This document shows positions 24,181-34,480 of a stretch of 64,000 nt of DNA, piece by piece. The stretch's first letter is position 1; each line of letters begins with the position of its first letter. Location of the stretch: assembly GCA_023614405.1 (NCBI GenBank), contig CM042684.1:209132941-209196940 (forward strand). Direction: 5' to 3'. Under the pieces are notes generated by a model. It had not been told where the DNA came from. It searched no databases and worked only from the letters and a program-made list of their open reading frames with translations. Made by a program: the position numbers and the translations under genes. This DNA is from Avena insularis. Taxonomy: Eukaryota > Streptophyta > Magnoliopsida > Poales > Poaceae.

Positions 24181-25601
24181 TGATACATTGCCAATGTATC
24201 TATAATTTTTGATGTTCCATGCTTGGTTTTATCCCCTTTCTTGTGTTTTGTTCACACTTTGGAGTACTTTTCATATGATTTCTTGGACTAACCTATTAAC
24301 AAGAGCCACAGTGCTAGCTGCCTATTTTCTGCTGTTTTTGGTTCCAGGAAAGTCAGAAAATGAATATTCTCGGAATTGGACGAGACAAAAGCCAAAGTGC
24401 CTATTTTTACAGAAGACTCACGGAGCCAGAATATGAGACAGAGGAGGGCCGGGGGCTGGCCACACAACCCTAGGCGCGGGCTGGGCCTGGCCGCGCCAGG
24501 GCATGGTGTGGTGGCCCTAGGCACCCCCTCAGTCTCCCTCTTCGCCTATAAGAAGCCTTCTGACCTAAAAACTCCGGGGGGTTCGACATTTTTCCAGAAG
24601 GAGTTCCGCTCCTCCGCTACCACAAGAATCCATGAAACAGCACCAGAAACTCCGTTCTGGCACCCTGCCGGGACGGGGAATTGGAGGAGATCATCGCCAT
24701 CATCATCATCATCGCTTCTCCATCGACCATCCATGTTTCCCCCATCTATGAGTGAGTAATCCCTCGATGTAGGATATGGGGATGGTAGGTATTGGATGAG
24801 ATCGTTCATGTAATGGCATTAGATTGTTAGGGCATGGTGCCTAGTATCTTTTATTAGTGATTTATGACTTTGTTGCGACTTGTTGTGCTTAATGCTTGTC
24901 ACTAGGGCCCGAGTGCCATGATTTCAGATCTGAACATGTTATTGATTCATTATGATAGTATTGTTTTGGGTCTTATCTGCAAGTTGTATACACACGTTGT
25001 TGTCCGGAACCTATGGCCCAGTGGTAAATCGGGATAACAGGAAGGAAAGTCTTTGATGTGAGGATCACATGTGTTCACGGAGTGTTAATGCTTTGCTCCG
25101 GTGCTCTATTAAAGGAGCACCTTAATTGCGATAGTTCCTAGAGGCCCCGCTGCAAATGGGCTGGCAGGACAAAAGATGTTGTGCAAGTTCTCATTGCGAG
25201 CACGTATGACTATATATGGAACACATGCCTAGGATTGTCTAGTACTTGTATGCTTTATCTTATTTATCTGCAATTGCCCTATGTTCTGATTGCTATGTGA
25301 ATTGTCTTGTCCATGCAACGCCCGTCCATCCATCCCTATGCCTACCTTTTCGAATCACTTGTTTACTGCTATTGTTACTACTGTCTTTGCTTTGCTATTG
25401 CTGTTACTTTGCTATTCCTACTACAAAACTGTTGCTACTGATAAACTACTGTGAGCAAGATTTTTCTAGGTGCAGCTGAATTGACAACTCAGTTGTTAAG
25501 GCTTATAAATATTTTTTGGCTCCCCTTGTGTCGAATCAATAAATTGGGTTTCACTTCCCTCGAAAATACTACGATACACCCCCTATACTTGTGGGTCATC
25601 A
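24181..25601 (+). repeat. LTR, first copy (1,421 bp), of the Athila-type element
   Basis: TGATACATTG at the start and GTGGGTCATCA at the end. It pairs with 29906-31327 (1,422 bp), from which it differs at several percent of sites by eye, mainly transitions, which indicates an older event than the chromovirus insertion. It contains a TATA-like CTATAAGAA near 24546. Confidence 0.88.
24545..24554 (+). promoter_or_regulatory. TATA-like element in the Athila-type LTR
   Basis: CCTATAAGAAG after the CTTCG of the GC-rich region. The same motif stands at 30271-30280 in the second LTR. The position about 365 bp into the LTR is plausible for a promoter. Motif evidence only. Confidence 0.4.
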
Positions 25602-25611
25602 AGACTATTTT

Positions 25612-25631
25612 ACGGTGTCTTCGGGGAGCAT
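25612..25631 (+). other. Degenerate primer-binding site
   Basis: About 10 bp after the LTR end the sequence reads TACGGTGTCTTCGGGGAG. Athila-type elements normally have a site beginning TGGCGCCGTTGCCGGGG, complementary to tRNA-Asp. The shared CGG..TG...CGGGGAG pattern suggests a mutated version. Inference from position and partial match. Confidence 0.5.
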
Positions 25632-25743
25632 AGCTTTATTTATCAAGTTCACTTGGATTCACTATTGTTCAAGCTAAGTTTATTTTCTCCTTGTTTGCTT
25701 GTTTCTTTATCAAAAATACAAAAAAAAGTAGTTCCTTCTCTAG

Positions 25744-26802
25744 TTGTTATTTTCGTTGGTCTGTTATTGTCTTGCCTTATCATGCTTGTTGTCAGTGGTT
25801 GGTTTCTTTGAAACTGAAGCTTATTGGCAAGGTGGGTTCACGGAAGATCACAAATATTATTATAAGGAACACCGCTTGTCACAAAAAGGGAAACACTTAT
25901 GGGGACAAATTGATAGATTGTATACCATTGCTAGAAACGTGTGCTCTACTTATAATGTTACCTATTGCCTTGATAAATCTTGTTGCTGCAGGAGGTACAA
26001 ACATCTCCCTTTTCAATGTGAGTATAATGATAATGATACCATATCTTCCAATGCTAAAGGAATTTATGACTTTTATGATGTGGAACAAATTGAAGAATTT
26101 ATTGCTTGGAAGGGTGCTTTTGAACTTGCTAGTTTGCTTGAAAATATTGATGATTCACCTTACAAATATGAGGTGTATGGTATACTTAAATTTTGCTTTG
26201 ATAATTACAAGGATGAAAATGGCTATATTCTTGAATATTTTAATAGATACTTTCCACAAATGGAAGAGACTAATGCCTTGCAGGATCCTATGGAAGAAGA
26301 AATTAATGAACCTGAAATCTCATTAGATGAAAAAGAGGAGGAGAGTGATGAAAGAAAGGAAGAAGAATGGATTAGCTACCCATGCCTACCTTCTAATGAG
26401 AGTAACTCTTTATCCCTTACATTATTTGATTGTCCCCCTTGCTTACTAAAGGAGAATGAATGTTATGTTCCTGAGGTTTCTCTTGAAAATGTTTATAATA
26501 AAGCTCTAGTGCTTATAGATCATGGAGAGCAGGCTTTATGTGATAGTTATATTGTTGAATTTCTTCATGAGGCTACTGAAAATTATTATGAGAGAGGAAA
26601 ATATGGTAGTAGAAGTTTTCATGGTATTGAAACACCTCTCTATGTGCTGAAAGTTTTGAAGTTACTCTTGTTTTATCTTCCTATGCCTGTCACTTTGTTA
26701 TTTGCTTACACGATTCCTATGCATAGGAAGTGGGTTAGACTTAAATGTTTGTTGAATTTGCTCCTTGATGCTCTCTTTTACTTCAACTCATATTTCTTAT
26801 GA
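25744..26802 (+). CDS. Athila-type internal protein without known domain (352 codons)
   Basis: The longest frame in the element. I do not recognise a catalytic domain. The protein has a hydrophobic start (residues 1-21), an aromatic and acidic middle, a strongly acidic Glu/Lys segment at about residues 178-212, and a hydrophobic C-terminus containing KTPLYVLK-like and HRKWVRLKC segments. These segments resemble the undescribed proteins often predicted from non-autonomous Athila-type elements in Triticeae (remembered resemblance, not searched). The first ATG may not be the real start. Upstream sequence to the LTR has no better candidate. It has no zinc knuckle or reverse transcriptase. It is probably a remnant rather than a functional protein. 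Confidence 0.5.
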   Translation: MLFSLVCYCLALSCLLSVVGFFETEAYWQGGFTEDHKYYYKEHRLSQKGKHLWGQIDRLYTIARNVCSTYNVTYCLDKSCCCRRYKHLPFQCEYNDNDTISSNAKGIYDFYDVEQIEEFIAWKGAFELASLLENIDDSPYKYEVYGILKFCFDNYKDENGYILEYFNRYFPQMEETNALQDPMEEEINEPEISLDEKEEESDERKEEEWISYPCLPSNESNSLSLTLFDCPPCLLKENECYVPEVSLENVYNKALVLIDHGEQALCDSYIVEFLHEATENYYERGKYGSRSFHGIETPLYVLKVLKLLLFYLPMPVTLLFAYTIPMHRKWVRLKCLLNLLLDALFYFNSYFL

Positions 26803-27099
26803 GAGCATCCTCTCAAACTTTTATGCCTGAAGATGATATTATGTCTATTATTCTTGGGAGACCTTTTCTTAAATACTGCAGGAGCTGTTATTAATTATAA
26901 TAAAGGGAAGGTGACCTTCAATGTTAATGACAAGGAACATATTGTCTATTTCCCCAAGAAGATTGAAAGGACTTATGTATTGAATTCAATTGAACATGTT
27001 GAGGGCATTCAAGTTGGAGAAATATATTGTCCCATACCAAGAGAAAAATTTGAAACTATTATGATTGGGACCATTGCTATCAAGGTTGAGGTAACATAA
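26803..27099 (+). pseudogene. Retropepsin-like C-terminal remnant
   Basis: Just after the 352-codon frame, another frame gives SIILGRPFL near 26845-26870, the conserved ILG motif of retrotransposon aspartic proteases. A 1-nt shift then leads into NTAGAVINYNKGKVTFNV, the usual sequence following ILGRPFL in Athila-type elements. The catalytic DSG/DPG part is not found upstream, so it is not an active protease. Confidence 0.6.
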
Positions 27100-29905
27100 T
27101 CATTAGTGGAATACAAAGTTTTGTCTCATATGAAATTGTTTTGTTAACAAGACCTAATCAACCTTGTTAACAAAAGGATTTCATTGAACAAAACAATGTT
27201 TTCATCATGATTATCTCCGCTTACTTCTATTCTATCCATTTTCAGTTTTTGCTTTTGCCTAACTTAAAGGCGTTAAAGAAAAGTACTTATTGGGAGATAA
27301 CCCAAAAGTTTTAGATGAGTCTTGGAAGTTATTACTTCAGTAATAACCGCTCCTTATCCTTTTTATTTGCTTTTTGTGCCTAGAGTAACCTCTAATGAGA
27401 GAGAAGTAATGATTGGGAAAGTTGCTGTCCCGAAACAGATTTATGTGCTTCACCATAAAAAATCGTGTAAAATCTCTGAATGTCTTTTTGAGGCATGAAG
27501 TTTTGTGCTTCTGCCCCAGGTTGTTATCTAACTTTCGTTAGTTCAACACTTTTTGATTTGAGCAATAGAAGGTCTTCGAAAAAATTCGTCTTTACCTGCT
27601 GGTCTGTTTTGACAGATTTCTGCCATTTTCTGCATTTGCTTCTTGTTGGTTCCTTTTTGAGTTCTTTTGGGGAATTGAGATTTTTGAGGGAAGTGCTACA
27701 GTAGCTAGTGTTCTAATGGAAGTTTATTTGGTGTTAGAACTGAACCTTAAGACCTATTATCTTGAGTGCACTAATGTTGTTAATAAAGATTGTGTGAAGT
27801 TTTGTATGAATGAAACATTTCAGGTGTATGGAAGGAATGAGTAATGAGATGAAGGATGGACTAAAGTTCAAGCTTGGGGATGCCACGCGTGTCACCCCAA
27901 GAAACATCCAAGAAGTTCTTCAAAGCTTGGGGATGTCCAAGGCATCCCCTTCTTCATCAATAAAAATCCCAGGTTTCTTCCAAACGCTTCATTTTTATTG
28001 TTTCATGCACAGTTGTGTTTTTCTTCGAGCGTCTTCTTTTTTGTTTTCGTTTTGTTTTTCGTTTGCTGTTGTTTTCTTAGTTTGCTGAATAAATTGGTTG
28101 TACCTCCTCTTTCATACATTGGTGTTCAAATATTTTGGTTTTCTTTGGAAAAAGAGTAGGAAAGCTCATGCTTAAGTGGTAAAGAGAGCTTGTTTTTGAC
28201 TGTGGCCTATGCTTTGTCGTGCCATGCTCGATATTGTTTTGGCTTTATTCTTAGTATTCTTTGTTGTAGCATGACTTGTTATAAACAATTGAGATTGATT
28301 AATGTGCCTTGGATGAATCATGCGTTGTTTTAGCATATTAAAGCATAGTATAGTGGTATTCTCCTTTGATGCTTTATTTGGGTTGACTTGGCACATGCTC
28401 ACACCATGTTATGACTATTCCAAGTCACCATAAGCCTTTATGATCCTTTAGTTTTCAACTTGTAGTATCACTTTATGCTTTGATCAAAGATGTTTCGTCG
28501 CTCTGCATGATTATGGCCATTATTGCTATCTCGTTTGTCGCTCCCTTACTATTGCTAGCCTTCACTTACACTGAGTATGTTTTACTCGTGTTTCCAACTC
28601 CCTAAAACCAAATATTGCCAAAGTGTCCACCATACCTACCTATTAGCATCATTTGCTACTTCTGTGCATATTCAATATACCTTGTTTTCTTCCGAATAAA
28701 ATGTTTGCTTGTTATGAGAAAGTTAGTTAGTAAAGCTCTCACGAACTTGATGGAACATTTTATTTTCTTGCACTTAATAAAACTGAACCATTGCGTCCTT
28801 CTTTGTTGCGCATATGCTTGCGCTTTATGAGTTGGAGTTAGCAGAACCATGTATCATGGGGACCGCTTTCAACACTTCATTGGTACTCTGTACCTAGTTG
28901 ATATCATGTTCTTTTGCTTATGGATCCCGGCGGTGTGAAATAAAAGTGGAACTTGTAAGATCATGGAGTTTGTATGTATGTTAGAGAAACGCCTAGGCCG
29001 CTAGCCTAAGCCATGCCTAATCATGGTGGAAACTTGCAGCATAACCATAATGAGCACTCTATGAAGCATCCTCAATAAAAATCTATGCACATTGTCTGCT
29101 TGCCTTGTTATTTTGATTATGGGATAGCTCCCGTGTCATGTGCAAGGGGTACCCCGTTGGCGGTTCTCTATGATACGTATATACTTACAATGACAAGAGC
29201 TTACTCGTGACTGAAGTTGAGTAGCATGAGGATCGGTCTTCGTAAGTAAGGGGCATGAGACTTCGATTTATAACTTGTCAAGCATATCCTCTTAGTTGTG
29301 TCACTTTAACCTTAACCACTTAAAGATGCTTATGATAGGGCAATGAGAGCTCAAAGCTAACGAGTACCATACTTTCAGCATTTGGAAGCCTTTCAAACTT
29401 TTCAAAACTCTTCATTTCCTTGTTGATTCTCCACACATTCTATGAGCACTTTCTTGAGAGCATAGTGGCCATTCTTATTTCTATGTGCATTGTCCCAAGA
29501 CTTGTTGATTGATGCATACCTTGATATTGCTTGTTTTAAACTATTTGTATCTAGTCACTCTTGTAAACTTTGAAGGTGTCCTATGCATTTATGTTTGCTA
29601 CTCTATGATGGACAAGCTGAATGCCACTATGCTATGTTTTCTTTATGTGAAACAAACAAACGACTTGCAAAGCATTGTTATTCATGAATCTTTTGTTTGT
29701 GCCTTTCTCATGTTGCATCATAGTTTCTTTGTCTTATTGCTAGAACTTTGTCTTTCATGTTATGATTGAAGTACTATGATCCCAGCTTTGAATGTTTTAC
29801 AAATACTTGGATCAAGTCTTTGATGGTGCATGTCACCTCAAAAATTATTCTTTCTTTTTATCACTTACCTACTCGAGGACAAGCAGGAGTTAAGCTTGGG
29901 GATGT
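27100..29905 (+). other. Noncoding internal region of the Athila-type element
   Basis: 2.8 kb with only short frames and no recognised domains. It carries two additional polypurine-like AAGCTTGGGGA motifs at 27870-27880 and 27923-27933, besides the functional one at 29892-29905. The 3' 275 bp is the part duplicated at 23906-24180. The reverse transcriptase and integrase genes expected here in a full Athila element are absent. Confidence 0.7.
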
Positions 29906-31327
29906 TGATACATTGCAAATGTATCTATAATTTTTGATGTTCCATGCTTGGTTTTATACCCTTTCTTGTGTTTTGTCCACACTTTGGAGTACTTTTCATA
30001 TGATTTCTTGGACTAACCTATTAACAAGAGCCACAGTGCCAGCTGCCTGTTTTCTGTTGTTTTTGGTTCCAGGAAAGTCAGAAAATGAATATTCTTAGAA
30101 TTGGACGGGACAAAAGTCAAAGTGCCTATTTTTCCAGAAGACTCACGGAGCCAGAATACGAGACGGATGAGGGCCAGAGGCTGGCCACACCACGCCCAGG
30201 CGTGGGCTAGGCCTGGCCGCGCCAGGGCATGGTGTGGTGGCGCCAGGCACCCCCTCGGTCTCCCTCTTCGCCTATAAGAAGCCTTCTGACCTAAAAACTC
30301 CGGGGGGTTCGACGTTTTTCTAGAAGGAGTTCCGCTTCACCTCCACCACAAGATTCCACGAAACAGCACCAGAAACTCCGTTCTGGCACCCTGCCGGGAT
30401 GGGGAATTGGAGGAGATCATCGCCATCATCATCACCATCGCTTCTCCATGGACCATCCATGTTTCCCCCATCTATGAGTGAGTAATCCCCCACTGTAGGC
30501 TATGGGGATGGTAGGGATTGGATGAGATCGTTCATGTAATGGCATTAGATTGTTAGGGCATGGTGCCTAGTATCTTTTATTAGTGCTTTACGACTTTGTT
30601 GCGACTTGTTGTGCTTAATGCTTGTCACTAGGGCCCAAGTGCCATGATTTAAGATCTGAACATGTTATTGATTCATTATGATAGTATTGTTTTGGGTCTT
30701 ATCTGCAAGTTGTATACACACATTGTTGTCTGGAACTATGGCCCCGAAGTGACAAAAATCGGGATAACCGGAAGGGAAAGGCTTTGATGTGAGGATCACA
30801 TGTGTTCACGGAGTGTTAATGCTTTGCTCCGGTGCTCTATTAAAAGGAGCACCTTAATTGCGATAGTTCCTAGAGGCCCCGCTGCAAACGAAATGGCAGG
30901 GACAAAAGATGTTGTGCAAGTTCTCATTGATCACGTATGACTATATATGGAACACATGCCTAGGATTGTCTAGTACTTGGGCGCTTTATCTTATTTATAC
31001 GCAATTGCCCTATGTTCTTGCTATGTGAATTTTCTTCTCCATGCAAGGCCCATCCATCCCTATGCCTACCGCTTTTCGAATCCTGTTTCTTTGCTATTGT
31101 TACTACTGTCTTTGCTTTGCTACTGCTGTTACTTTGCTATTCCTACTACAAAACTGTTGCTACTGATAAACTGCTGTGAGCAAGATTGTTTCTAGGTGCA
31201 GCTGAATTGACAACTCAGTTGTTAAGGCTTATACATATTCTTTGGCTCCCCTTGTGTCGAATCAATAAATTGGGTTTCACTTCCCTCGAAAATACTGCGA
31301 TACACCCCCTATACTTGTGGGTCATCA
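29906..31327 (+). repeat. LTR, second copy (1,422 bp), of the Athila-type element
   Basis: Starts TGATACATTG after the polypurine tract TAAGCTTGGGGATGT and ends GTGGGTCATCA. The satellite continues immediately with TCTTTTCACAAACC. The target duplication cannot be verified because the left partner end is missing. Confidence 0.88.
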
Positions 31328-32463
31328 TCTTTTCACAAACCACATATGGATCCACCAGAGTCATTGCATGTGTGTTATTTTCATTAACCACAACTAGAGT
31401 CATTGCATGTGTGTTCTTTTCACAAACCACATGGGCATGTGTGTTCTTTTCACAAACCACATATGGATCCACCAGTGTCATTCCATGTCTATTCTTTTCC
31501 TAAAACACATATGGATCCACCAGTGTCATTGCATGTGTGTCTTTTCATGAACCACAACTAGAGTCATTGCATGTGTGTTCTTTTACAAACCACATATGGA
31601 TCCACCAGAGTCATTGCATGCATGTTCTTTTCATAGACCTCATATGGATCCACCAGAGTTTATTGCATGTATGTCCTTTTCACAAACCACATATGGATCC
31701 ACTATAGTCATTGTATGTGTGTTCTTATCACAAACCACATATGGATCCACCAGGGTCATTGCATGTGTGTTATTTTCAATAACCACAACTAGAGTCATTG
31801 CATGTGTGTTCTTTTCACAAACCACAACTAGACTCATTGCATGTGTGTTCTTTTCATAAACCACATATAGATCCACTAGTGTCATTGCATGTGTGATCTT
31901 TTCATTAACCACAACTAGAGTCATTACATGTCTGTCCTTTTCACAAACCACATATGGATCAACCAAAGTCATTGCATGTATGTTCTTTTCATAGACCACA
32001 TATGGATCCACCAGAGTTCATTGCATGTCTGTTCTTTTCATAAACCACATGAGCATGTGTGTTCTTTTCACAAACCTCATATGGATCCACTAGTGTCATT
32101 GAATGTGTGTTCTTTTCCTAAAACACATATGGATCCACCAGTGTCATTGCATGTGTTTTCTTTTCGTGAACCACAACTAGAATCATTGCATGTATGTTCT
32201 TTTCCCAAACCACATATGGATTCACCAGAGTCATTGCATGTCTGTTCTTTTCATGAACCACATGGATCCACCAGTGTCATTGCATGTGTGTTCTTTTCAT
32301 AAACCATATGAATCCACCAGTGTCATTGCATGTGTGTTCTTTTCACAAAACACATATGGATACACCAGTGTCATTGCATGTGTGTTCTTTTCATTAACCA
32401 CAGCTAGAGTCATTGCATGTATGTTCTTTTCACAAACCACATATGGATCCACCAGAGTCATTG
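31328..32463. repeat. Satellite array C (48/39/30-bp units)
   Basis: 1,136 bp of the same unit types between two retrotransposons. It ends with ...AGAGTCATTG, where the CRM-like element inserted. The array resumes at 41395 in register (CATTTCATGTCTATTC), so arrays C and D were one array. At the left, some satellite was lost at the Athila-type element boundary. Confidence 0.93.
32459..32463. repeat. Target-site duplication, left copy (CATTG)
   Basis: CATTG directly before TGATATGGGG. The right partner at 41395-41399 is CATTT, one mismatch. The site lies in the satellite core TCATTGCATG. Confidence 0.75.
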
Positions 32464-33529
32464 TGATATGGGGTGGCCCGATCTTCTCAGTAAGTGGATG
32501 GCGGTGATGATGGTGGGTGATAGATAACTAGCCTGTAGCTATGAACTCTCCCGCTCGATCCCTGATGCCAATGCAATAGCTCTCAAACCTTGTAGGATAT
32601 TCACAACACCACGCTCTTGCGCACGCAGCCGTGACCACGAACGGTAGTATGCAATCTACTAATTCCCAATGGAAAAACAGATCACACTCAATTATAGTTG
32701 GTAGATTCGAAAACAGGGTAATTCCATAGGTTCTATGAAAGAAACAACTCCAAAATAGTTTTAACCTGGTCTAACCTAAACTAGAGGGCGTTCCCAGGCT
32801 TATATGGCCACCGGAACGTCCGAAAAACGTGAAACAAAATCGAGTCTGATATAGTTAGATCCGTCCGGATCTGATAGGAACTTTTTGGGCCGGATTATCT
32901 AAGGGCCGGATTTTCCGGGGAAAAAGTCCAGTCAAATATCCGCCCCGGTACTGAACGTCGCGCCGACGTCCTTAGCAGGATCTCCAAAGTAGGGCCGGAT
33001 TATCCGGGGTGTGGGGGCCGGATTATCTAGGGTCTTTTTAGACGTGGAATTACTCATTGGAAAGATCTTGAAATTATCTATCCAACAAGTGCTTATTTGC
33101 TTGATTTGGAGTTCGTATGAGGAATCCACGTCCGTTTCAATTTCAGGACTTCTGTCTGTCCGAATTGAACGTTTCTTCTCTTTGATGATCTCCCTTGCTT
33201 GTATTGCGCCTTCCTCCCGCTCCTCCCTCGCGCATCCTTGGGCGATCATCATGTTGGGCTTCTCTTGTAGCCCTTCTCCTCCTCGCGCCATGCTTGTTTC
33301 TCCAACGAACTTGATCATACATAAATGCATAGACTTAGGCAGTATAAAGTTCTCATCAATCAAAGTACCAGATTCGTTTAGGAGTAAATTCAGCTGTTGT
33401 TCAAGTAGCTTAGCACGAGCTCTTGTAATAGGTCCAATTCTAATCTCATTGGACTGATCCTTTCTTGCAACAGTTGTAGCATCTTCAGTAGTCACTGGGG
33501 TAGGTGTAATTGTAGGGATGTCCTCATCA
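32464..33529 (-). repeat. 3' LTR (1,066 bp) of the CRM-like element
   Basis: Read on the minus strand it starts TGATGAGGACATCC at 33529 and ends CCCCATATCA at 32464. The first ~500 bp are coding-like and the rest is noncoding. It contains the motif CCGGATTATCCGG near 32994 and mutated forms nearby (about 32890-33030). Confidence 0.9.
33000..33528 (-). pseudogene. Polyprotein C-terminal extension inside the 3' LTR
   Basis: An open minus-strand frame in the LTR reads [13 protein letters not shown], then GPITRARAKLLEQQLN and a charged tail. A PITRARA-type motif after an acidic DDEDI stretch is the usual end of many grass Ty3/gypsy Gag-Pol proteins. Here it lies one frame away from the integrase frame because of a run of six G (six C at 33533-33538 on the plus strand) in the polypurine tract. 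The other LTR copies carry degenerate versions (PITTARAK near 41300 and a shorter one near 40430). The role of this tail is not established here. Confidence 0.6.
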
Positions 33530-34480
33530 TCTCCCCCCTTCAAAAGGCGTCGACCTCGACGCTCTAACGTCTTCTTCAGCATATGGTGACAAATTAGCAA
33601 CGTTGAAGCTGTTGCTAACTCCACCAAACTCCTCAATAGGTATATCAACCGAGTAGGCATTATCATTAATCTTGGCTAACACCTTGTAAGGACCAGCACC
33701 ACGTGGCTTCAATTTTGACTTTCGAAGTAGTGGGAACCTATCCTTGCGTAGATGCACCCAAACCATATCTCCAGGCTTGAACAACACTTCTTTCCTTGCT
33801 TGATTCCTTCCAGCAGCAATGTTCTTGCCTTTCTTCTCAATAGCCTCTCGAGTCTTCTCATGTATTTTCTTCACATAATCAGCACGTTTTGATGCCTCCA
33901 TATCAACTCTCTCATGTAATGGCAGAGGCAACATATCAAGTGGCGTCAATGGCTTGAAACCATACACCACCTCAAAAGGACAAAGCTGAGTAGTTGAATG
34001 CACCGCCCTGTTGTAAGCAAACTCAACATGTGGCAAACACTCTTCCCACTCCCGCAGATTCTTTTTAATCATGGTCCTTAGCAGCTGTGACAATGTTCGA
34101 TTCACCACCTCCGTTTGACCATCTGTTTGGGGGTGACATGTAGTACTGAACAGCAGCTTCGTTCCTAGCTTCCCCCATAAGGTCTTCCAAAAGTATCTCA
34201 TGAATTTCACATCACGGTCAGAAACAATCATTTTTGGTACTCCATGTAATCTCACAATGTCCCTAAAAAACAGGTTAGCAACATGCGACGCATCGTCGCT
34301 TTTGTGGCAGGCAATAAAATGAGCCATCTTAGAGAACCTATCCACTACCACAAATATAGAATCATGACCTCTCTGAGTTTTAGGTAGACCTAGCACAAAA
34401 TCCATACTAATGTCTTCCCATGGAGTAGTAGGTGCAGAGAGAGGTGTATACAAACCGTGAGGCTTCAGCTTAGATTTCGA
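33527..34480 (-). pseudogene. Integrase catalytic core and C-terminal domain (CRM-like)
   Basis: The frame continues the polyprotein after a TAG. The catalytic triad is intact: D in SMDFVLG at 34402-34400, D in VSDRD at 34219-34217, and E in QTEVVNR at 34111-34109, with 35 residues between the last two. Further motifs are [13 protein letters not shown] and a C-terminal [11 protein letters not shown] / FNVANLSPY segment, as in CRM-type integrases. It ends FEGGR followed by TGA at the LTR edge. There is no ordinary chromodomain before the stop. CRM elements carry a modified tail instead. Confidence 0.88.
33530..33540 (-). other. Polypurine tract overlapping the end of pol
   Basis: The minus strand reads AAGGGGGGAGA, then the LTR start TGATGAGG. 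The tract is itself coding (Glu-Gly-Gly-Arg). The TGA stop of the current pol frame (33529-33527) consists of the first three LTR bases. Confidence 0.85.

Larger units (their letters stand above)
23906..31327 (+). mobile_element. Non-autonomous Athila-type element, truncated internal-LTR-internal-LTR form
   Basis: Order: 3' end of an internal region (23906-24180), LTR (24181-25601), complete internal region (25602-29905), LTR (29906-31327). The 275-bp fragment at the left is a copy of 29632-29905, so the structure is a partial tandem dimer that has lost its outer 5' LTR, or the product of recombination. No reverse transcriptase, RNase H or integrase is visible in the 4.3-kb internal region, so it could move only with help from another element. 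The left edge breaks into the satellite with no LTR end. The right edge is a clean LTR end followed by satellite. Confidence 0.85.

Noticed and set aside
28172..28850. Short frames on both strands in the Athila-type internal region
   Set aside because: Below 100 codons, AT-rich, no domain. Expected by chance in this region.
32932..33666. A separate host gene in the CRM-like LTR region
   Set aside because: The frame is the LTR-encoded tail of the retrotransposon polyprotein and recurs in the other two LTR copies.
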